Source: Trifolium pratense
Lineage: Eukaryota; Streptophyta; Magnoliopsida; Fabales; Fabaceae
Assembly: GCF_020283565.1 (NCBI RefSeq)
Contig: NC_060062.1
Location: forward strand, 53,776,439 to 53,840,438
Direction: 5' to 3'
Length of the DNA: 64,000 nucleotides
The notes below the pieces were generated by a model. That model searched no databases and was not told the origin of the DNA. It saw only the letters and a program-made list of their open reading frames with translations. The stretch's first letter is position 1. Each line of letters begins with the position of its first letter. This document shows positions 11,501 to 23,347 of this stretch, piece by piece. The translations under genes were made by a program, and so were the position numbers.

Positions 11501-14500
11501 GGAAACTCTAAATTCTAACTTTAACTTAGAACGAATTTTGGAGATAATCAATTCTACTCTAGAATATCCAAATACAACAAAATCAATTTTTCCTCCTCCA
11601 AAAAATTGAACCAAGCGTACACTAAATTGTTACCAAACAATTAGTTTCAAGTGGTTAATATCTAAGTTGTTAAGAAGTCCCACATCGGTTGTGAGATATG
11701 TCTATAAAGTAGAGACAATCCTCACCTTACAAGCCGGTTTTGTAGGGTTGATGTTGAATATTGCCTTGAAATAATGTAAAAATCAGAAAATCATGTTTTG
11801 GTAGATTCTGCCTGCTCACGCCCAGGCGTGGGAGCTAGCGCCCAGGCGTGAAAAACTGGGCTGAACACTGCCTGCTCACGCCCAGGCGTGGGAGGCTGCG
11901 CCCAGGCGTAGTGCCTGCGGGCCTATATATTTGTTATGCGTTTTCTGACTTTTTTAAGGAGATTTTAGGGTTTCAAAGGCTAACAAAAAGGCTAGGGTTA
12001 AGAGAGATCATCTTGGGAAGACTCTAGGGTTAGGGAAACATTCTATCACCTTGGGAAACACTTTCATATTGAATTTCTTGGTCACGGGAAGAAATTCGGG
12101 CTTAGGGTAGATTTAGGAAAAACTCTAAATTTTGTAACTCTTGTGGTGAATTTCATTGTAATCAAGGAACAAGTTTGATAGTGGATCGGAGAGCTGCTCT
12201 CTCCCCCAGAGTAGGTCACATTGACTGAACTGGGTAAACAATTCTCTTGTGTTCCTTTTTCTTTATCGCTTTATCTTCTGATTTGTGATTATTATTGCCG
12301 ATCTCATTATTTGATTGCTTAATCGTTATTTGCTCCACACATCAATTATTTTATTGGTGTGATTCAATCCGAATTCACAACAATTGGCACCCACCGTGGG
12401 GCAAGGATCAAAGGATTAAGGTATCATGGGTTCTAAGTGGGAAATTGAGAAGTTCACCGGGAGTAACGACTTCGGGTTGTGGAAGGTGAAGGTTAGGGCA
12501 ATTTTATTAACTCAACAAAAGTGCGATGAAGCTTATGAGGAAGGCTATGAGAGTGCGGGAGCACTCATAGTCACAAGTTGGGAATCAATGGAGTTGAAGT
12601 CATGGATTTTGGATGCTCCGATCACATGTGTTTTGAGGAAGGAGTACTTTGAAGCCCTAGAGCTAGTTGAAGGTGGAGTTTGTTCATCTTGGAGACGGGA
12701 AAGCTTATAAGGTTCAAGGTATGGTTGAATTTCTTTCACACAATGCGAGGTATTGTTCTTGAACTTTGTTACTAGTTGTGATTCTCATGGTGTGGATAAG
12801 TTGTGAAACTTCGGTTGGTTGTTAGTGACATTGGTTGGTTTTAGTTGTACTAGTGAAATGAAGTTTACTAGGTGGTGGAACTAAACCGGGAAGTGTTGGA
12901 GACTAACAATGACTTGATGTGTGTTTCGGAGTAGTTGAAAAGTGTTACGTTACAAGGTGGAGGACATAGTGGATATACCGGTTTGAGGCTTTGGTGGAGG
13001 AAACTCGGTTTGAGGTGGAGGTACATCAAAGTGGTATGGCTATGGAGACCTTGTGTGGAAGCAACGGTGATCAAGCTTGGTAACTTGTTAGACTGCGGGA
13101 GGTAGTTAGACACAAGAAGAGTTTGAGGTTGCAGCTTGTGAAACCACCTAAAAATTCCAAGGTTGGTTGGAGGCAAGCAAATCTTCAAGAGTACGGAAAG
13201 ATACAATCCGGGGTTTGAAGATGGTACGGTGTAGCTTGTGGGTTGTCCTAAAAATCCAAGGGCAATTGGAGGCAAGCATTTTTCGGGAGTACGGAGAGGT
13301 AGACTCCGGGGGCCGAATAGGGTGTGTAAACTTGGAGAGAGCAGCACGGTGGTTGATGAGAAGTCGGCATCACCAATGATTTAAAGGCAAGGTGGAGAAT
13401 TGTTGAATATTGCCTTGAAATAATGTAAAAATCAGAAAATCATGTTTTGGTAGATTCTGTCTGCTCACGCCCAGACGTGGGAGCTAGCGCCCAGGCGTGA
13501 AAAACTGGGCTGAACACTGCCTGCTCACGCCCAGGCGTGGGAGGCTGCGCCCAGGCGTAGTGCCTGCGGACCTATATATTTGTTATGCGTTTTCTGACTT
13601 TTTTAAGGGGATTTTAGGGTTTCAAAGGCTAACAAAAAGGCTAGGGTTAAGAGAGATCATCTTGGGAAGACTCTAGGGTTAGGGAAACATTCTATCACCT
13701 TGGGAAACACTTTCATATTGAATTTCTTGGTCACGGGAAGAAATTCGGGCTTAGGTTAGATTTAGGAAAAACTCTAAATCTTGTAACTCTTGTGGTGAAT
13801 TTCATTGTAATCAAGGAACAAGTTTGATAGTGGATCGGAGAGCTGCTCTCTCCCCCAGAGTAGGTCACATTGACTGAACTGGGTAAACAATTCTCTTGTG
13901 TTCCTTTTTCTTTATCGCTTTATCTTTTGATTTGTGATTATTATTGCCGATCTCATTATTTGATTGCTTAATCGTTATTTGCTCCACACATCAATTATTT
14001 TATTGGTGTGATTCAATCCGAATTCACAACAGTTGAGTTAGGCCCAATTCTAAGATGGTATCAAAGTCTCTCCACGATTCGCTGGGTCGCCTGCTATTAA
14101 GTTTATGATCGGATCATCCACCATTTATATCCGAGCCTCAAGCCCAATAGTGTTGGGCGCGAGGATGTGTGTTAAGTAGTCCCACATAGAGGCAATCCTC
14201 ACCTTACAAGCCGGTTTTATAGGGTTGAGTTAGGCCCAATTCTAAGACAAGTGATTAGAGTCAATGGTTAATTGGCCTAGTTATGGACGAATCCTACCGG
14301 AAAAACCGAGTTAGAATATGTCTAGAACAATTATTGGCTATACTTTACTTACCTACCCACCAAACTCCAGATTACCACCCTTTTCCGGTGTTAAGGCGCA
14401 CACATACACACACACACTAAATTGTAAAACTAAAAGTGTTTACCTGTAACCAAGTACCAGCAGCAGCAAGTGAAGAAAGCAACCCTGCAAAAAGCAAAGA

Positions 14501-15178
14501 ATCCTTCCCTTGAAAAACATTAGCAACAAGTATCCCTTTCTGCATTGTACTTGTGACATGAGTTCCCATCAACAATGCCCCTGAAAATTCCAACACTGCA
14601 GCTGTCAAAACAGCTTGCCTAAGTGTCAATGCACCAGATCCAACTGAAGTTCCCATTGCATTTGCAACATCATTCGCACCAATATTCCAAGCCATATATA
14701 ACCCAAACAAAAGTGTTGCATATGATAACACTTTTGTCTTCAATGTTAAGCCTTGTCCTAAAGATGTCATAAACAAAGGAAAAACAAGTGCAGCCATTGC
14801 TATACATATTGTTATAGCAGAAGCTGTTCTTGATGATATGTTAAATGCTTTTGCCATTCCTGATACTTCACCATTATTATTCTCTTTCTCTCCATTTTTT
14901 GTTGCATTATGGTGTTCAATTTCTTCTTTTGAACCTTCTTCTCCTTCTGCTTCTGCAAAAGATGATAAACTAGCAAAAGGGTGTGTGAGTTTACAGTTTC
15001 TCAAACTTTTTGTTATGTTTGTTGAAAAAGGAAGAGTCTTGACATGAAGAAACTCTCTAAGAAACAAAGGTGAAGTATTTTTGAAGAGAAAAACATGAGA
15101 ATTTCTAAGGTAAAAAGAAGATATTGATTTTGTTGTTTGTTTGGTTAAAGAGAAACCACAAGAGTGATTCAAATTCAT
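8548..15178 (-). CDS. PHT2;1: Plastid inner-envelope phosphate transporter PHT2;1 (PiT family)
   Basis: Three minus-strand exons join in phase: 15178-14444, 10022-9831 and 9372-8548, giving 583 residues (Arabidopsis PHT2;1 is about 587). It is a low-affinity H+-coupled (or Na+-coupled) phosphate importer of the chloroplast envelope. Residues 1-70 are Ser/Thr-rich with few acids, as expected of a transit peptide, followed by an acidic linker. The two PiT (PF01384) signatures are present: GANDVANAMG at 167-176 and GGNDVSNAIG at about 434-443, in two blocks of hydrophobic segments. YYGWPVSTTHCIVG and LGLPISATHTLVGAVMG are further family motifs. Intron 1 is 4421 bp and packed with retroelements; intron 2 is 458 bp. 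No frameshift or stop was seen, so the gene should be functional. Confidence 0.95.
9520..9760. repeat. Degenerate repeat inside PHT2;1 intron 2
   Basis: The sequence has several copies and inverses of AGCTTAT/ATAAGCT and the phrase GATCCAAACAGG, which is typical of common small plant repeats. Ends are not clear. Confidence 0.35.
10293..11403. repeat. Element with long inverted arms in PHT2;1 intron 1
   Basis: About 10293-10437 is matched in inverted orientation by about 11259-11403: AGTATGAGCATGTTGAGA at the left corresponds to its complement around TCTCAACATGCTCATAC at the right, with GAAAATTTTCAA shared. Arms are about 130-145 bp and roughly 85 percent alike by eye. Between them are 0.8 kb that include a TRIM fragment. 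It may be a foldback or Mutator-like non-autonomous element; no target duplication was found. Confidence 0.7.
10921..11186 (+). mobile_element. TRIM retrotransposon, partial copy 1
   Basis: A left LTR beginning TGTCAAGAGTCC is followed by the primer-binding site TGGTATCAGAGC (initiator Met tRNA), an internal stretch ending GGTGAGGGGG, and a right LTR that breaks off after about 30 bp (11155-11186). It matches the copy at 30236. TRIMs carry no coding capacity. Confidence 0.75.
11752..12382 (+). repeat. Left LTR of the copia derivative
   Basis: It begins TGTTGAATATTG and ends TTCACAACA. It contains four copies of a short GC-rich motif (CGCCCAGGCGTG or one-base variants) at about 11818-11910 in an otherwise AT-rich LTR. 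Confidence 0.92.
12426..12710 (+). pseudogene. Copia gag N-terminal stub
   Basis: The frame starts MGSKWEIEKFTGSNDFGLWK, which is the conserved start of many plant Ty1/copia gag proteins. After about 40 residues the similarity fades and the frame stops at 94 codons. The rest of gag-pol is missing, so the product, if made, is not a working capsid protein. Confidence 0.75.
13401..14031 (+). repeat. Right LTR of the copia derivative
   Basis: It is the same length as the left LTR. The seven differences are single-base changes, for example one GCCCAGACGTGG instead of GCCCAGGCGTGG. Confidence 0.92.
14268..14443. other. End of PHT2;1 intron 1 next to exon 1
   Basis: This short unique-looking stretch includes a CACACA run at about 14400-14418 and the splice donor of exon 1 (CAG then GTAAAC on the minus strand). 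Confidence 0.5.
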
Positions 15179-15728
15179 TTCGTAATGAAAGCAAGAAAAA
15201 ATATAATGAAGTGTGTTTTTTTGTGTGATTATTCAGGAAGATTCTTTGCCATAGGAATGAAGAGGAAAGTGGAAGAGTGGTAATGGTGGTGAAGAAAGAG
15301 TGAAAGGAATGTGATGGAAAAAAGCATTTTGATATTTGCAATTTTGTTAAAGAGAAGAATAAGGTGAGAGTGGATTTGGATGCTTGCTTTGGTTGATAGA
15401 AGAAATGAGTGGTGAATGGAGCTTCTTGAGGTATTGTAATGTTTGTTAAATCTTTGTCAACCATAAAAATAGTGGGAAATTAGTATTTTTATGGTTGAAA
15501 TTTTGGAAAATGAATAATTTTGATATAACATTATCTAGAGATAAAAGAATACGACATTTTGTGTCTATGTGTGTTACACGTGTATAGATTAGCATGATTT
15601 GTAGATTCCCTGTTTTTTTGTTTTGTGTGTGTTGTTTGCAATACAACATTTTTGAAAATTCTATTGGAATTGAATCTTAGGTAAAATTTGATTCATGTAA
15701 TTTGTATAGCTGGAATATATGGTTAATT
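15179..15728 (-). promoter_or_regulatory. PHT2;1 leader and proximal promoter
   Basis: About 550 bp lie between the PHT2;1 ATG and a 6.2-kb LTR element. No clear TATA box is assigned. A minus-strand open frame at 15105-15464 overlaps the first codons in another frame and looks like chance in a T-rich leader. Any upstream control elements beyond 15728 have been displaced by the insertion. Confidence 0.4.
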
Positions 15729-16332
15729 TGTTGGAATTAATTTAATAATTTAATCATATAACATGCTCTCAATAATAAAGATTAAAACTATAATCTTACT
15801 TTAGTGCGGAAGTCAAATAAACATAGGAGCATGTATCTTTAAACAGGATCTACAACATGTTGATTTATCAAGATTATTGAAATAGTAATAGGAATACCTG
15901 GATGATGAATCCATTAGATGAATTAACCGCAGAGTCTCTCGGTAGTAATCTTGAAACACAAAGAGAGACGGACGACGAGCATCCGTTGGCTTGTATGGTT
16001 CTTCCTCAACCGGTACCCTAATGTCTTAATTCTCTTCAGATGGGGAGAAGAGATTATTTGCTTATGTGCGGTATATTGGGGACCATAGCCTATATATAGT
16101 GTGATGGCCAATTAGGGTTCCCATTATTCAGAAATGGGCCATCATGACATTCACTCATATTTAGTCCATATCCAATTAATTAATTAATTAATTCTAAATA
16201 GAAATCTAATTAGCCTTTTACTTTATTTGATTACTTAATCAATTAAGGCTCCTAATTGATAAATAGCTAATATAATTATATAAAGATATTTGCCCACATA
16301 ATATTATTGAAATATTATAAAATATTCCAACA
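15729..16332 (-). repeat. 3' LTR (left) of the LARD-like element
   Basis: 604 bp, TGTTGGAAT to TATTCCAACA. It is similar to the right LTR with scattered substitutions and a shorter AATAGT run. Confidence 0.9.
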
Positions 16333-19300
16333 ATCTCCCACTTGGGCTACATATCGTAATAATTATATCATTATTCCTTAGGCGCGCATCCGAATGCTAT
16401 TCATCTTTAGATTTCAACTTTACAATCTGATACATCTCATACACCAATAATGGGACCATCACGGCTGTCGTCACTGACTATAACGTGACTGAACCCCGAC
16501 GACCACCACATCAATGTATTAGACGACATAGATCTGATATGGATGAGTGGCATGGAAATTTCATGCAATGTGATCTTTATATCATGCCTATTTCCAACTG
16601 GTCCAACTGAAAACTTTAGTGAGATCAAACTGAAGTTTGCAAATTCAATATTTGCACAAAAGATACAGAACCGGTTATAATAATAATAACCTCAAACTTT
16701 ATTTCTGCAGAAAACCTTAACAAAATCTGTATCAGTATCAAAACCAAAGTTAGAACATAACAAATTAGAGACTCCCACTAATCCAAGACATCCTTAGTGA
16801 CAAAAATAATATGAAAGACCTTAGGTGTCACGTCTTTGATTAGTGAGTTAGCTAGCATAAACTTTATCTCTATATGTTCTATCATCCAACAACAACTAAA
16901 AAGTCGACAAACTTTATAAAATAGTTGTTGAAACATTATCCGACTGACTTATGTCACAATATAACTTGAGTTGTCTTTCAAAAACTTTTACTTTATGCAA
17001 CCAAGTGACATAAATACTTACAGTCAGTTCTTGAGTTAAAATGTCCATTATATATAGACATCCAAAAGGATCAGAGTCAAACATCCTGATGATCTTCAAA
17101 TTGTTAGATTTCCGATATGTGAGCACAAATTATTGTTCTCTATAACAATCTTTATGGTTGCCTCATTTTAACAATTCAAATCTTGAATTGCTCAAGTACC
17201 TGCCAAATGATCTTATCGTATACACTATTTCCGGATGCGTATAAGTAAGATCATACATAAGTTTCTCAATGCTAAAGCATATGGGAAAATATTTTATTTT
17301 CTAAATTTCCAGATTTTCTTTTGGACAATGATTGAGACTAGACAGTCTCCCCTTTATGATTAAGGCAATTCCTTAGTTTATTGACTTTCATGTCGAATTT
17401 ACTTTCAACTTTATTGATACGACTCTTTTGTTATACCCAAATGATACATTGAGAATATTTTTTAAGTATTAAAATGCCTAATACAAAAGAGATGTGCCCA
17501 AGATCTTTTGTCACTAAACTTTTGTTAGTGATTTCTTGATTTTACACAACAATCATATATTATTGTTGAATAAATAAAATAAATTCGACACATTAAATTT
17601 AAAATATAAACATACTCCCACTGAACCTGTATAATCCACAACTCTCCATAATATACATCTCAAAAACCAAATGAGACAATCACCTTATGAGACTTTTGTG
17701 GTATCAATAATGAGACAACTTTCTTAACAAATTAATGGATTTCTTTTGTTTGCACATTATCTACTTTGTGTCTATTGACATAAAGTTTCATCTGATTGCA
17801 CTTTATTGTGTTTCTTAATGTTGCCATTAAGAAACACTATCTTGATATCCATCTTATTTAGCTCCAAAAAAAACTATAATAAGTAACAAGTGTTGTGACT
17901 GTCCTAATAGAGTTTTCAAAACAAAATGAATATGATGTCTCTTTTCAATCAATACTTTATGACACTTGATACTTTAATTCTTGAAGGTATTGAGTTTGAT
18001 CTTCATGAATTAATCTCTTAACTTAACTGAGAGAAAGAACACTAATGTCCTTATGAGGATCCAAATTTACTATATAAATAGTAACTATATGAATTGATTT
18101 AGAACCAATTCTTCTTCACTCAATTTTGTTCTTTTACCATATCTCTCCCCCAAACTCAATATCTTCAAGAGACTTTGCAATTTTCGTCTCATAATGTTCA
18201 TTAACATGGGACCAAAGTTTATATTTCTCAAAATTTTCACCAATTCTAGATTGTCACAAGTCATAACTGAATTGACTATAATAATATTTGTATGTAAAAG
18301 ACAAATTGAATCTCTAGTTTAAAATAATAATAAAGAATTTATAACATTAATGCAAAACTTAATTCACATGATGATTCACCAAATTGTCTTTTAAATACAA
18401 ATATAAGTTAGTAACAACAATCTAACAAATAGTTGAAAAACCATCAATCTTCACCGATTTATTTCCCCGCCAGATTGATGTGTCTTTCAACATCATTGAA
18501 ATTTGTCGGTTTAGATCATAATTTCTTATTATTCTTTATTTGCCTTTATCCTCTGAGGTATTTACATAATGAGCACTATATTATTTTCTCTTTCTTCAAT
18601 ATTTTCTTCATGGCACACTTTATGAAATGATCTATTAAAGAATCATTTCTAACTTTAATAGTTATAAGACTAATTGTGCAAATAGAACATTATATGCTAA
18701 ATTTTCGACAAAGTAACTTGATTGTCAAAATTATATCGCTTTAGCAAGATTAAATAGTTACCTAATGTGCTCTTGAGATTTTCTTTGCTTAATAATCCGA
18801 ATGAAATATTATCTCTCCGATGAGAGCTTATTTTTCGCTTTAATGCTTTAGAAGCACTTTAATTTAAGCAAAGAGAACATGACAAAAATCATGTCATCTT
18901 AAATAACACCTCAAATATCTCTGGAACTCAAAACTTTATGATCATGATCTATGTCATTCGGAGTATACTCGCCTTTTATACTTGAGTCTCACTTTAAAGT
19001 TACCGAATAGTGAGAGAATTTGAGTTTCTCCATGTTGACATAAGTTTAGATCCAAGAACACAATGTTCTTCCTTTATGTCTAAGCGCTAGAATTTTAAGA
19101 ATTAAAATTCTAACATAATTTTGCAGATACATAAACTATATTAGTTTATAGAGAACCAAAAAATTACTCACCAAAATACCTAATGCACCATTGATGTCAA
19201 GCCCTTAAAAAATAACATCAATTGCTAGTGGTATTTTGTGACAATGATCAAACACTGACGGTCAATATTGACAAACAATAAATCCTTATAATCGTCACAT

Positions 19301-21335
19301 GTTTATAATTATAAGTGTGAATGTAATCCACTAAATACTTGTATGGATCTACACTAACACGACTTTATTAGGCACGTCAATAAATTAATATAGAGGCGTG
19401 CACTTCTTTATTTGTAAATTATAAGACAAACAAGATACCAAGCGCACCATCAATTCCCAATCTTTGATTGTAAGAATTAACTGCAAGCGGTACTCTCAAC
19501 GTAATGATCAAATGTTGGTAATAAGTCCTGTAAGATAATGTGCGTCTTTGACACCAACCATTACCCACATGGATAAACTTAATAATTACTACACATTTAC
19601 CATCACAGGTATGTATATTATTCGGCCAAACTGCATGTCTTCCTTTTGGCCGACTGTAACAGCTCGCATGAATAATCTCATACTAAATCTTTCATAATTT
19701 CAATTGAATATAATCTACGCACCGGAGGTTGCTTTAGGCAATTTTTTTTTGTTTCAACCAACTCAATCAAAATTACTAGACAATTTAATAAATTGAATAT
19801 ATATGTATGTAATTATTCGGCCGAACTGTGTCTACCTTTTGGTAGACCAAACTAGTTTGCATAAATAATTTTATACATCCTTATATGATTCTAACTGAAT
19901 CAAATTTACGCAACAGAGGTTACTTTTGCAACTTGATGTTTCAACTAAGACAGTCAAAATCACCTGACAATTTATTAAATCAAATGGGAAAAGTCTTAAA
20001 TTTAGAAGGCACTACCCACAAAATGTAGGCATTTTCCTTATGATGTCACTTGATAATCACAAGATTAAAAGACATCCCTTAGTGTGAGAAGAAACTCACA
20101 AACAACCTAAATTAGCATGAAATATATCCAAAGAGCATGATAAAAGAAAATTATTGTAGAAACTTATAACAATAAACTCAAACATCATAATCATGCTATA
20201 AATCAAATATTTAATTTAAAATTAAATTAAATCTTTATATATACAAAAAAAAAATATTCATGCCACAATTGATTCACATATACTCAATGATTCTTTAAAT
20301 AAATGAATGAAATTCTATACTTGTATTTTTCAAAATAGATGGAAACCAAAACTTTATATTCTATAAATAAACAAATAATTATAGAATCTATATTTTCCCA
20401 AAATTTAAAGAATCAAACTTTAATTGCTTCACATACCAAATTTGATAAAAGTATTTTGAGAATCACTATTAATTACTATTTAACGGCAATTAATTTTCTA
20501 CCAAAAAAATATATTAAACCAAATCTTCATATTTACAAAATCTTTCATATACCTTATTTCTCAAAATAAACTTTAAGTACATGAGGGATGTGAATTAATT
20601 TATATTTACTATAATAGTGTCGACACAAATTGATTTCGTGTAGCAAGACCAGAAAAAATTCAACTTTGCACTATAACGATGCACCTTACTATGAATCCAC
20701 GGGATACAAAAGGAATAAACATTGGAAATTTGACTTAAATGAAAAAACACAATATTTCCATATCTTGATTGCCCAGAAATTCAATCCAAAATTTCAAATA
20801 GAAACCAAATTTGAAAGCACTTCAATAACAAAAGTGTAGAAGTCCGATAAATTAAAATACATGATTTTAATTTGTATATCTACCACTTAAAATTGTTGCT
20901 GGTTAACAAAAAAAAGGAAGAATAGAATTGGCCATATTCAATCGGTGGTCACATACATAAATATCCTTATTTCCTTACTTATGCTTTCAATTTCCCAAAA
21001 TACAATTAAAATAAAATTCACGTATGAATCACAAAACCACACTGAATGAATTTCTTATATGGGCAGGATAATATAACCAACCACAGTGATGAGTGGTGAC
21101 AATTCTATATGAACAAAAGTAAGATGCACAATTAATCCAATTAGTGCACTGTAAACACGTAGAAATATTTTATTTCAATAAAAAACCAAATGTCAATCCC
21201 ACTGAAATAAAACGGCCGCCCCAAATCAGAAATTTGATCGCTTAAAATACAAAGCCACACGGAAACCTTTATTACCAAATTCAAATTAGGGTTCATATTA
21301 TAGAAGCGAAATCCAATACCCGCTCTGATACCACT

Positions 21336-21952
21336 TGTTGGAATTAATTTAATAATTTAATCATATAACATGCTCTCAATAACAAAGATTAAAATCATAA
21401 CCTTACTTTAGTGCGGAAGCCAAATAAACACAGGAGCATGCATCTTTAAACAAGATCTACGACATGTTGATTTATCAAGATTATAGTAATAGTAATAGTA
21501 ATAGTAATAGGAATACCTGGATGATGAATCCATTAGATGAACTAACCGCAGAGTCTCTCGGTAGTAATCCTGAAACACAAAGAGAGACGGACGACGAGCA
21601 TCCGTTGGCTTGTATGGTTCTTCCTCAACCGGTACCCTAATGCCTTAATTCTCTTAAGATGAGGAGAAAAGATTATTTACTTATGTGCGGTATATTGGGG
21701 ACCATATCCTATATATAGTGTGATGGCCAATTAGAGTTACCATTATTCCGAAATGGGTCATCCTGACATTCACTCATATTGAGTACATATCCAATTAATT
21801 AATCAATTAATTATAAATAGAAATCTAATTAGCCTTTTATTTTATTTAATCACTTAATCAATTAAGGCTCCTAATTGATAAATAGCTAATATAATTATAT
21901 AAAGATATTTGCCCACATAATATTATTGGAATATTATAAAAATATTCCAACA
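21336..21952 (-). repeat. 5' LTR (right) of the LARD-like element
   Basis: 617 bp. It contains an expanded AATAGT/ATAGTA run near 21484-21512 not seen in the other LTR, plus several point differences, so the element is older than the copia derivative in PHT2;1. Confidence 0.9.
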
Positions 21953-22098
21953 TAATTTACATATATAGTGTAGTCATTAATAAGATTACTATCATGTTGC
22001 TGTTGTCGTCATATTTCTTCAAATGTTTATATAAGCATCTATTTCATAATACCCTCTTATTAAAAAAAGTGGATAGTTAAGAAAAAAAATCGTCTAAC

Positions 22099-23341
22099 CT
22101 CTCTCTAAAACCTTATGTGATCCTCTCTCTCAATCCAAACCTTTCTTCACAATGTAGACGAGGTGTCAGCGGTGGTGCGATGAGGATGCAGTCAGTCCTC
22201 CGCACCACTTGTCAAGATCGGCGCCGGTAGTTTTGTGGTCTCTCTATTAGTCTTCTTCTTCTTCTTCTTCTTCTTCTTCTTCTTCTTCTTCTTCTTCTTC
22301 TTCTTCTTCTTCTTTTTCCCTCTTTGTGTTCGTGTTTTGTTTTCTTCTTCATAGATATCCGACTGTCCACCATCGCGTCAGTGACCATTGAAGATCTCTT
22401 CCCGCTCTCTTTTGGGGTCGCCGTCCCTGCAAGGGTCGGGATGGTTGGCTTTCATTCATACCGATTAACTCTCATCCCTCGTCGTGCACTTGGTTGGGTG
22501 GTTGATGAATGCTTTGCTTTTTTGATTCTTTTCTAGACCTGTTGGGATTTGCAGGTTCAAATTTTACACCACTGCACCGACAGTTTTGGGATGGTCTCGA
22601 CATTGGTTTTCGGTTTTGGGACTGTTTTCACTTGTTCGAATTTTGTTTCAACCTTTCGTTTCTGTTTTGGGGTTGTTTTTTCCTGGTTGGGGTTGTTATC
22701 TCATCGTCACGTTTTCTTGATGGGTCGTTTTTTTGTTTTCTTATGCTTGGTTGTGGTTGCTTCGGCACTGCCGCTCTCGTGGTGGTGGTTTCTAGTCTTT
22801 GATGTTTTGGTTGTTTCCGCATGTGGTTGGTTCTCTAGATATTTGATTAGTTTCAAATCTGTTGAGTTTTGCAGGATTCTTTATCTCTGCTTGACCTCTA
22901 CCGCGCCGGTGGTAATTGATTTTTCTTGGGTTGTGGTTTGTTTCTTAGGTGCTTGGTTGTGCCTGTTTCGTCACTTGCCGCCCTCGTGGTGGTGCCCATT
23001 TCAGTTTGCTGGAGGGTTTTGGAGTGTAGGCTATCTTCGAGCTAGGATATGTCTGATTAGCTTCTGGTTCTACCATTGTCCATCGATCTTTTGCCTTACA
23101 AAGCTGTTTTTCGGATTCTGATGGGCCAATCATTTTTGCTTCGAGATCGGGAGTTAGTGTCCAGTGACAAATATCTTGGTTGGGGTTGTTCTCTTTGGTG
23201 GCTTGGAACTTGATGGGTGCCTTTATGATTATGGGATTAGGAGATAGACCTCGATTAGGTGGGTTTTGTTTTGGCGTTTATTTTCGGTGTAGTTCCATTT
23301 TTACAGGTTTTTGTAAGGTCTACCTAAGTGGTGGAAAAAAA
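22099..23341 (+). mobile_element. Non-autonomous LINE-like element, copy A
   Basis: It begins CTCTCTCTAAAA and ends in an A-rich tail (23335-23341). It pairs with copy B in opposite orientation: both start CTCTCTCTAAA and share GGTGGTGCGATGAG near the start and TTCGAGATCGGGAG near the end. Each is about 1.24 kb. No reverse transcriptase is present. A repeated phrase GTTGAG(A/T)TTTGCAGGATTC occurs inside. The defined 5' end plus poly(A) tail fits a non-autonomous LINE derivative; naming a parent family is inference. Open frames of up to 190 codons here show no domain. Confidence 0.65.
22251..22314. repeat. (TTC)n microsatellite
   Basis: About 20 uninterrupted TTC units inside copy A of the LINE-like element. 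Confidence 0.95.
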
Positions 23342-23347
23342 TAAAGG

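Larger units (their letters stand above)
11752..14031 (+). mobile_element. Copia LTR-retrotransposon deletion derivative, nested in a TRIM
   Basis: Two 631-bp LTRs (11752-12382 and 13401-14031) beginning TGTTGAATATTG and ending TTCACAACA flank 1018 bp. The 5-bp target duplication GTTGA is perfect (11747-11751 and 14032-14036). After the left LTR comes ATTGGCACCCACCGTGGGG, a primer-binding region; before the right LTR is the purine-rich AAAGGCAAGGTGGAGAAT. Only a gag start is left; protease, integrase, RT and RNase H are absent, so movement would need a helper. The LTRs differ at 7 of 631 positions by eye, indicating a young insertion. Confidence 0.93.
11668..14249 (+). mobile_element. TRIM copy 2, split by a copia insertion
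   Basis: The left LTR starts TGTTAAGAAGTCCCAC at 11668, is interrupted after 11751, resumes at 14032 (GTTGAGTTAGGCCC), and is followed by ATGGTATCAAAGTC (a mutated primer-binding site), the internal part ending GCGAGGATG, and a right LTR at 14170-14249. Without the insert the element is about 300 bp, as in the intact copy at 30236. It is older than the copia element inside it. Confidence 0.8.
15729..21952 (-). mobile_element. Large non-coding LTR element (LARD-like), minus orientation
   Basis: LTRs at 15729-16332 and 21336-21952 begin TGTTGGAAT and end ATTCCAACA, and a perfect TAATT duplication flanks the element (15724-15728, 21953-21957). The primer-binding site TGGTATCAGAGC reads on the minus strand at 21333-21322, two bases from the right LTR, and the polypurine tract AAGTGGGAGA lies by the left LTR, so it runs right to left. 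The 5-kb interior has no long ORF on either strand and holds diverged internal duplications (about 19618-19797 against 19811-19985, and 19160-19330 against 19435-19600). Non-coding interiors with good LTRs define LARD elements, which depend on a partner for enzymes. Confidence 0.9.

Noticed and set aside
12868..13347. 159-codon minus-strand frame in the copia derivative
   Set aside because: It is antisense to the element, Leu/Ser/Pro-rich from a GGTGGA-rich strand, and matches no copia protein.
22549..23121. 190-codon open frame, plus strand
   Set aside because: It lies in the LINE-like copy A, is Cys/Phe/Trp/Leu-rich from T- and G-rich sequence, has no domain and is not preserved in copy B.
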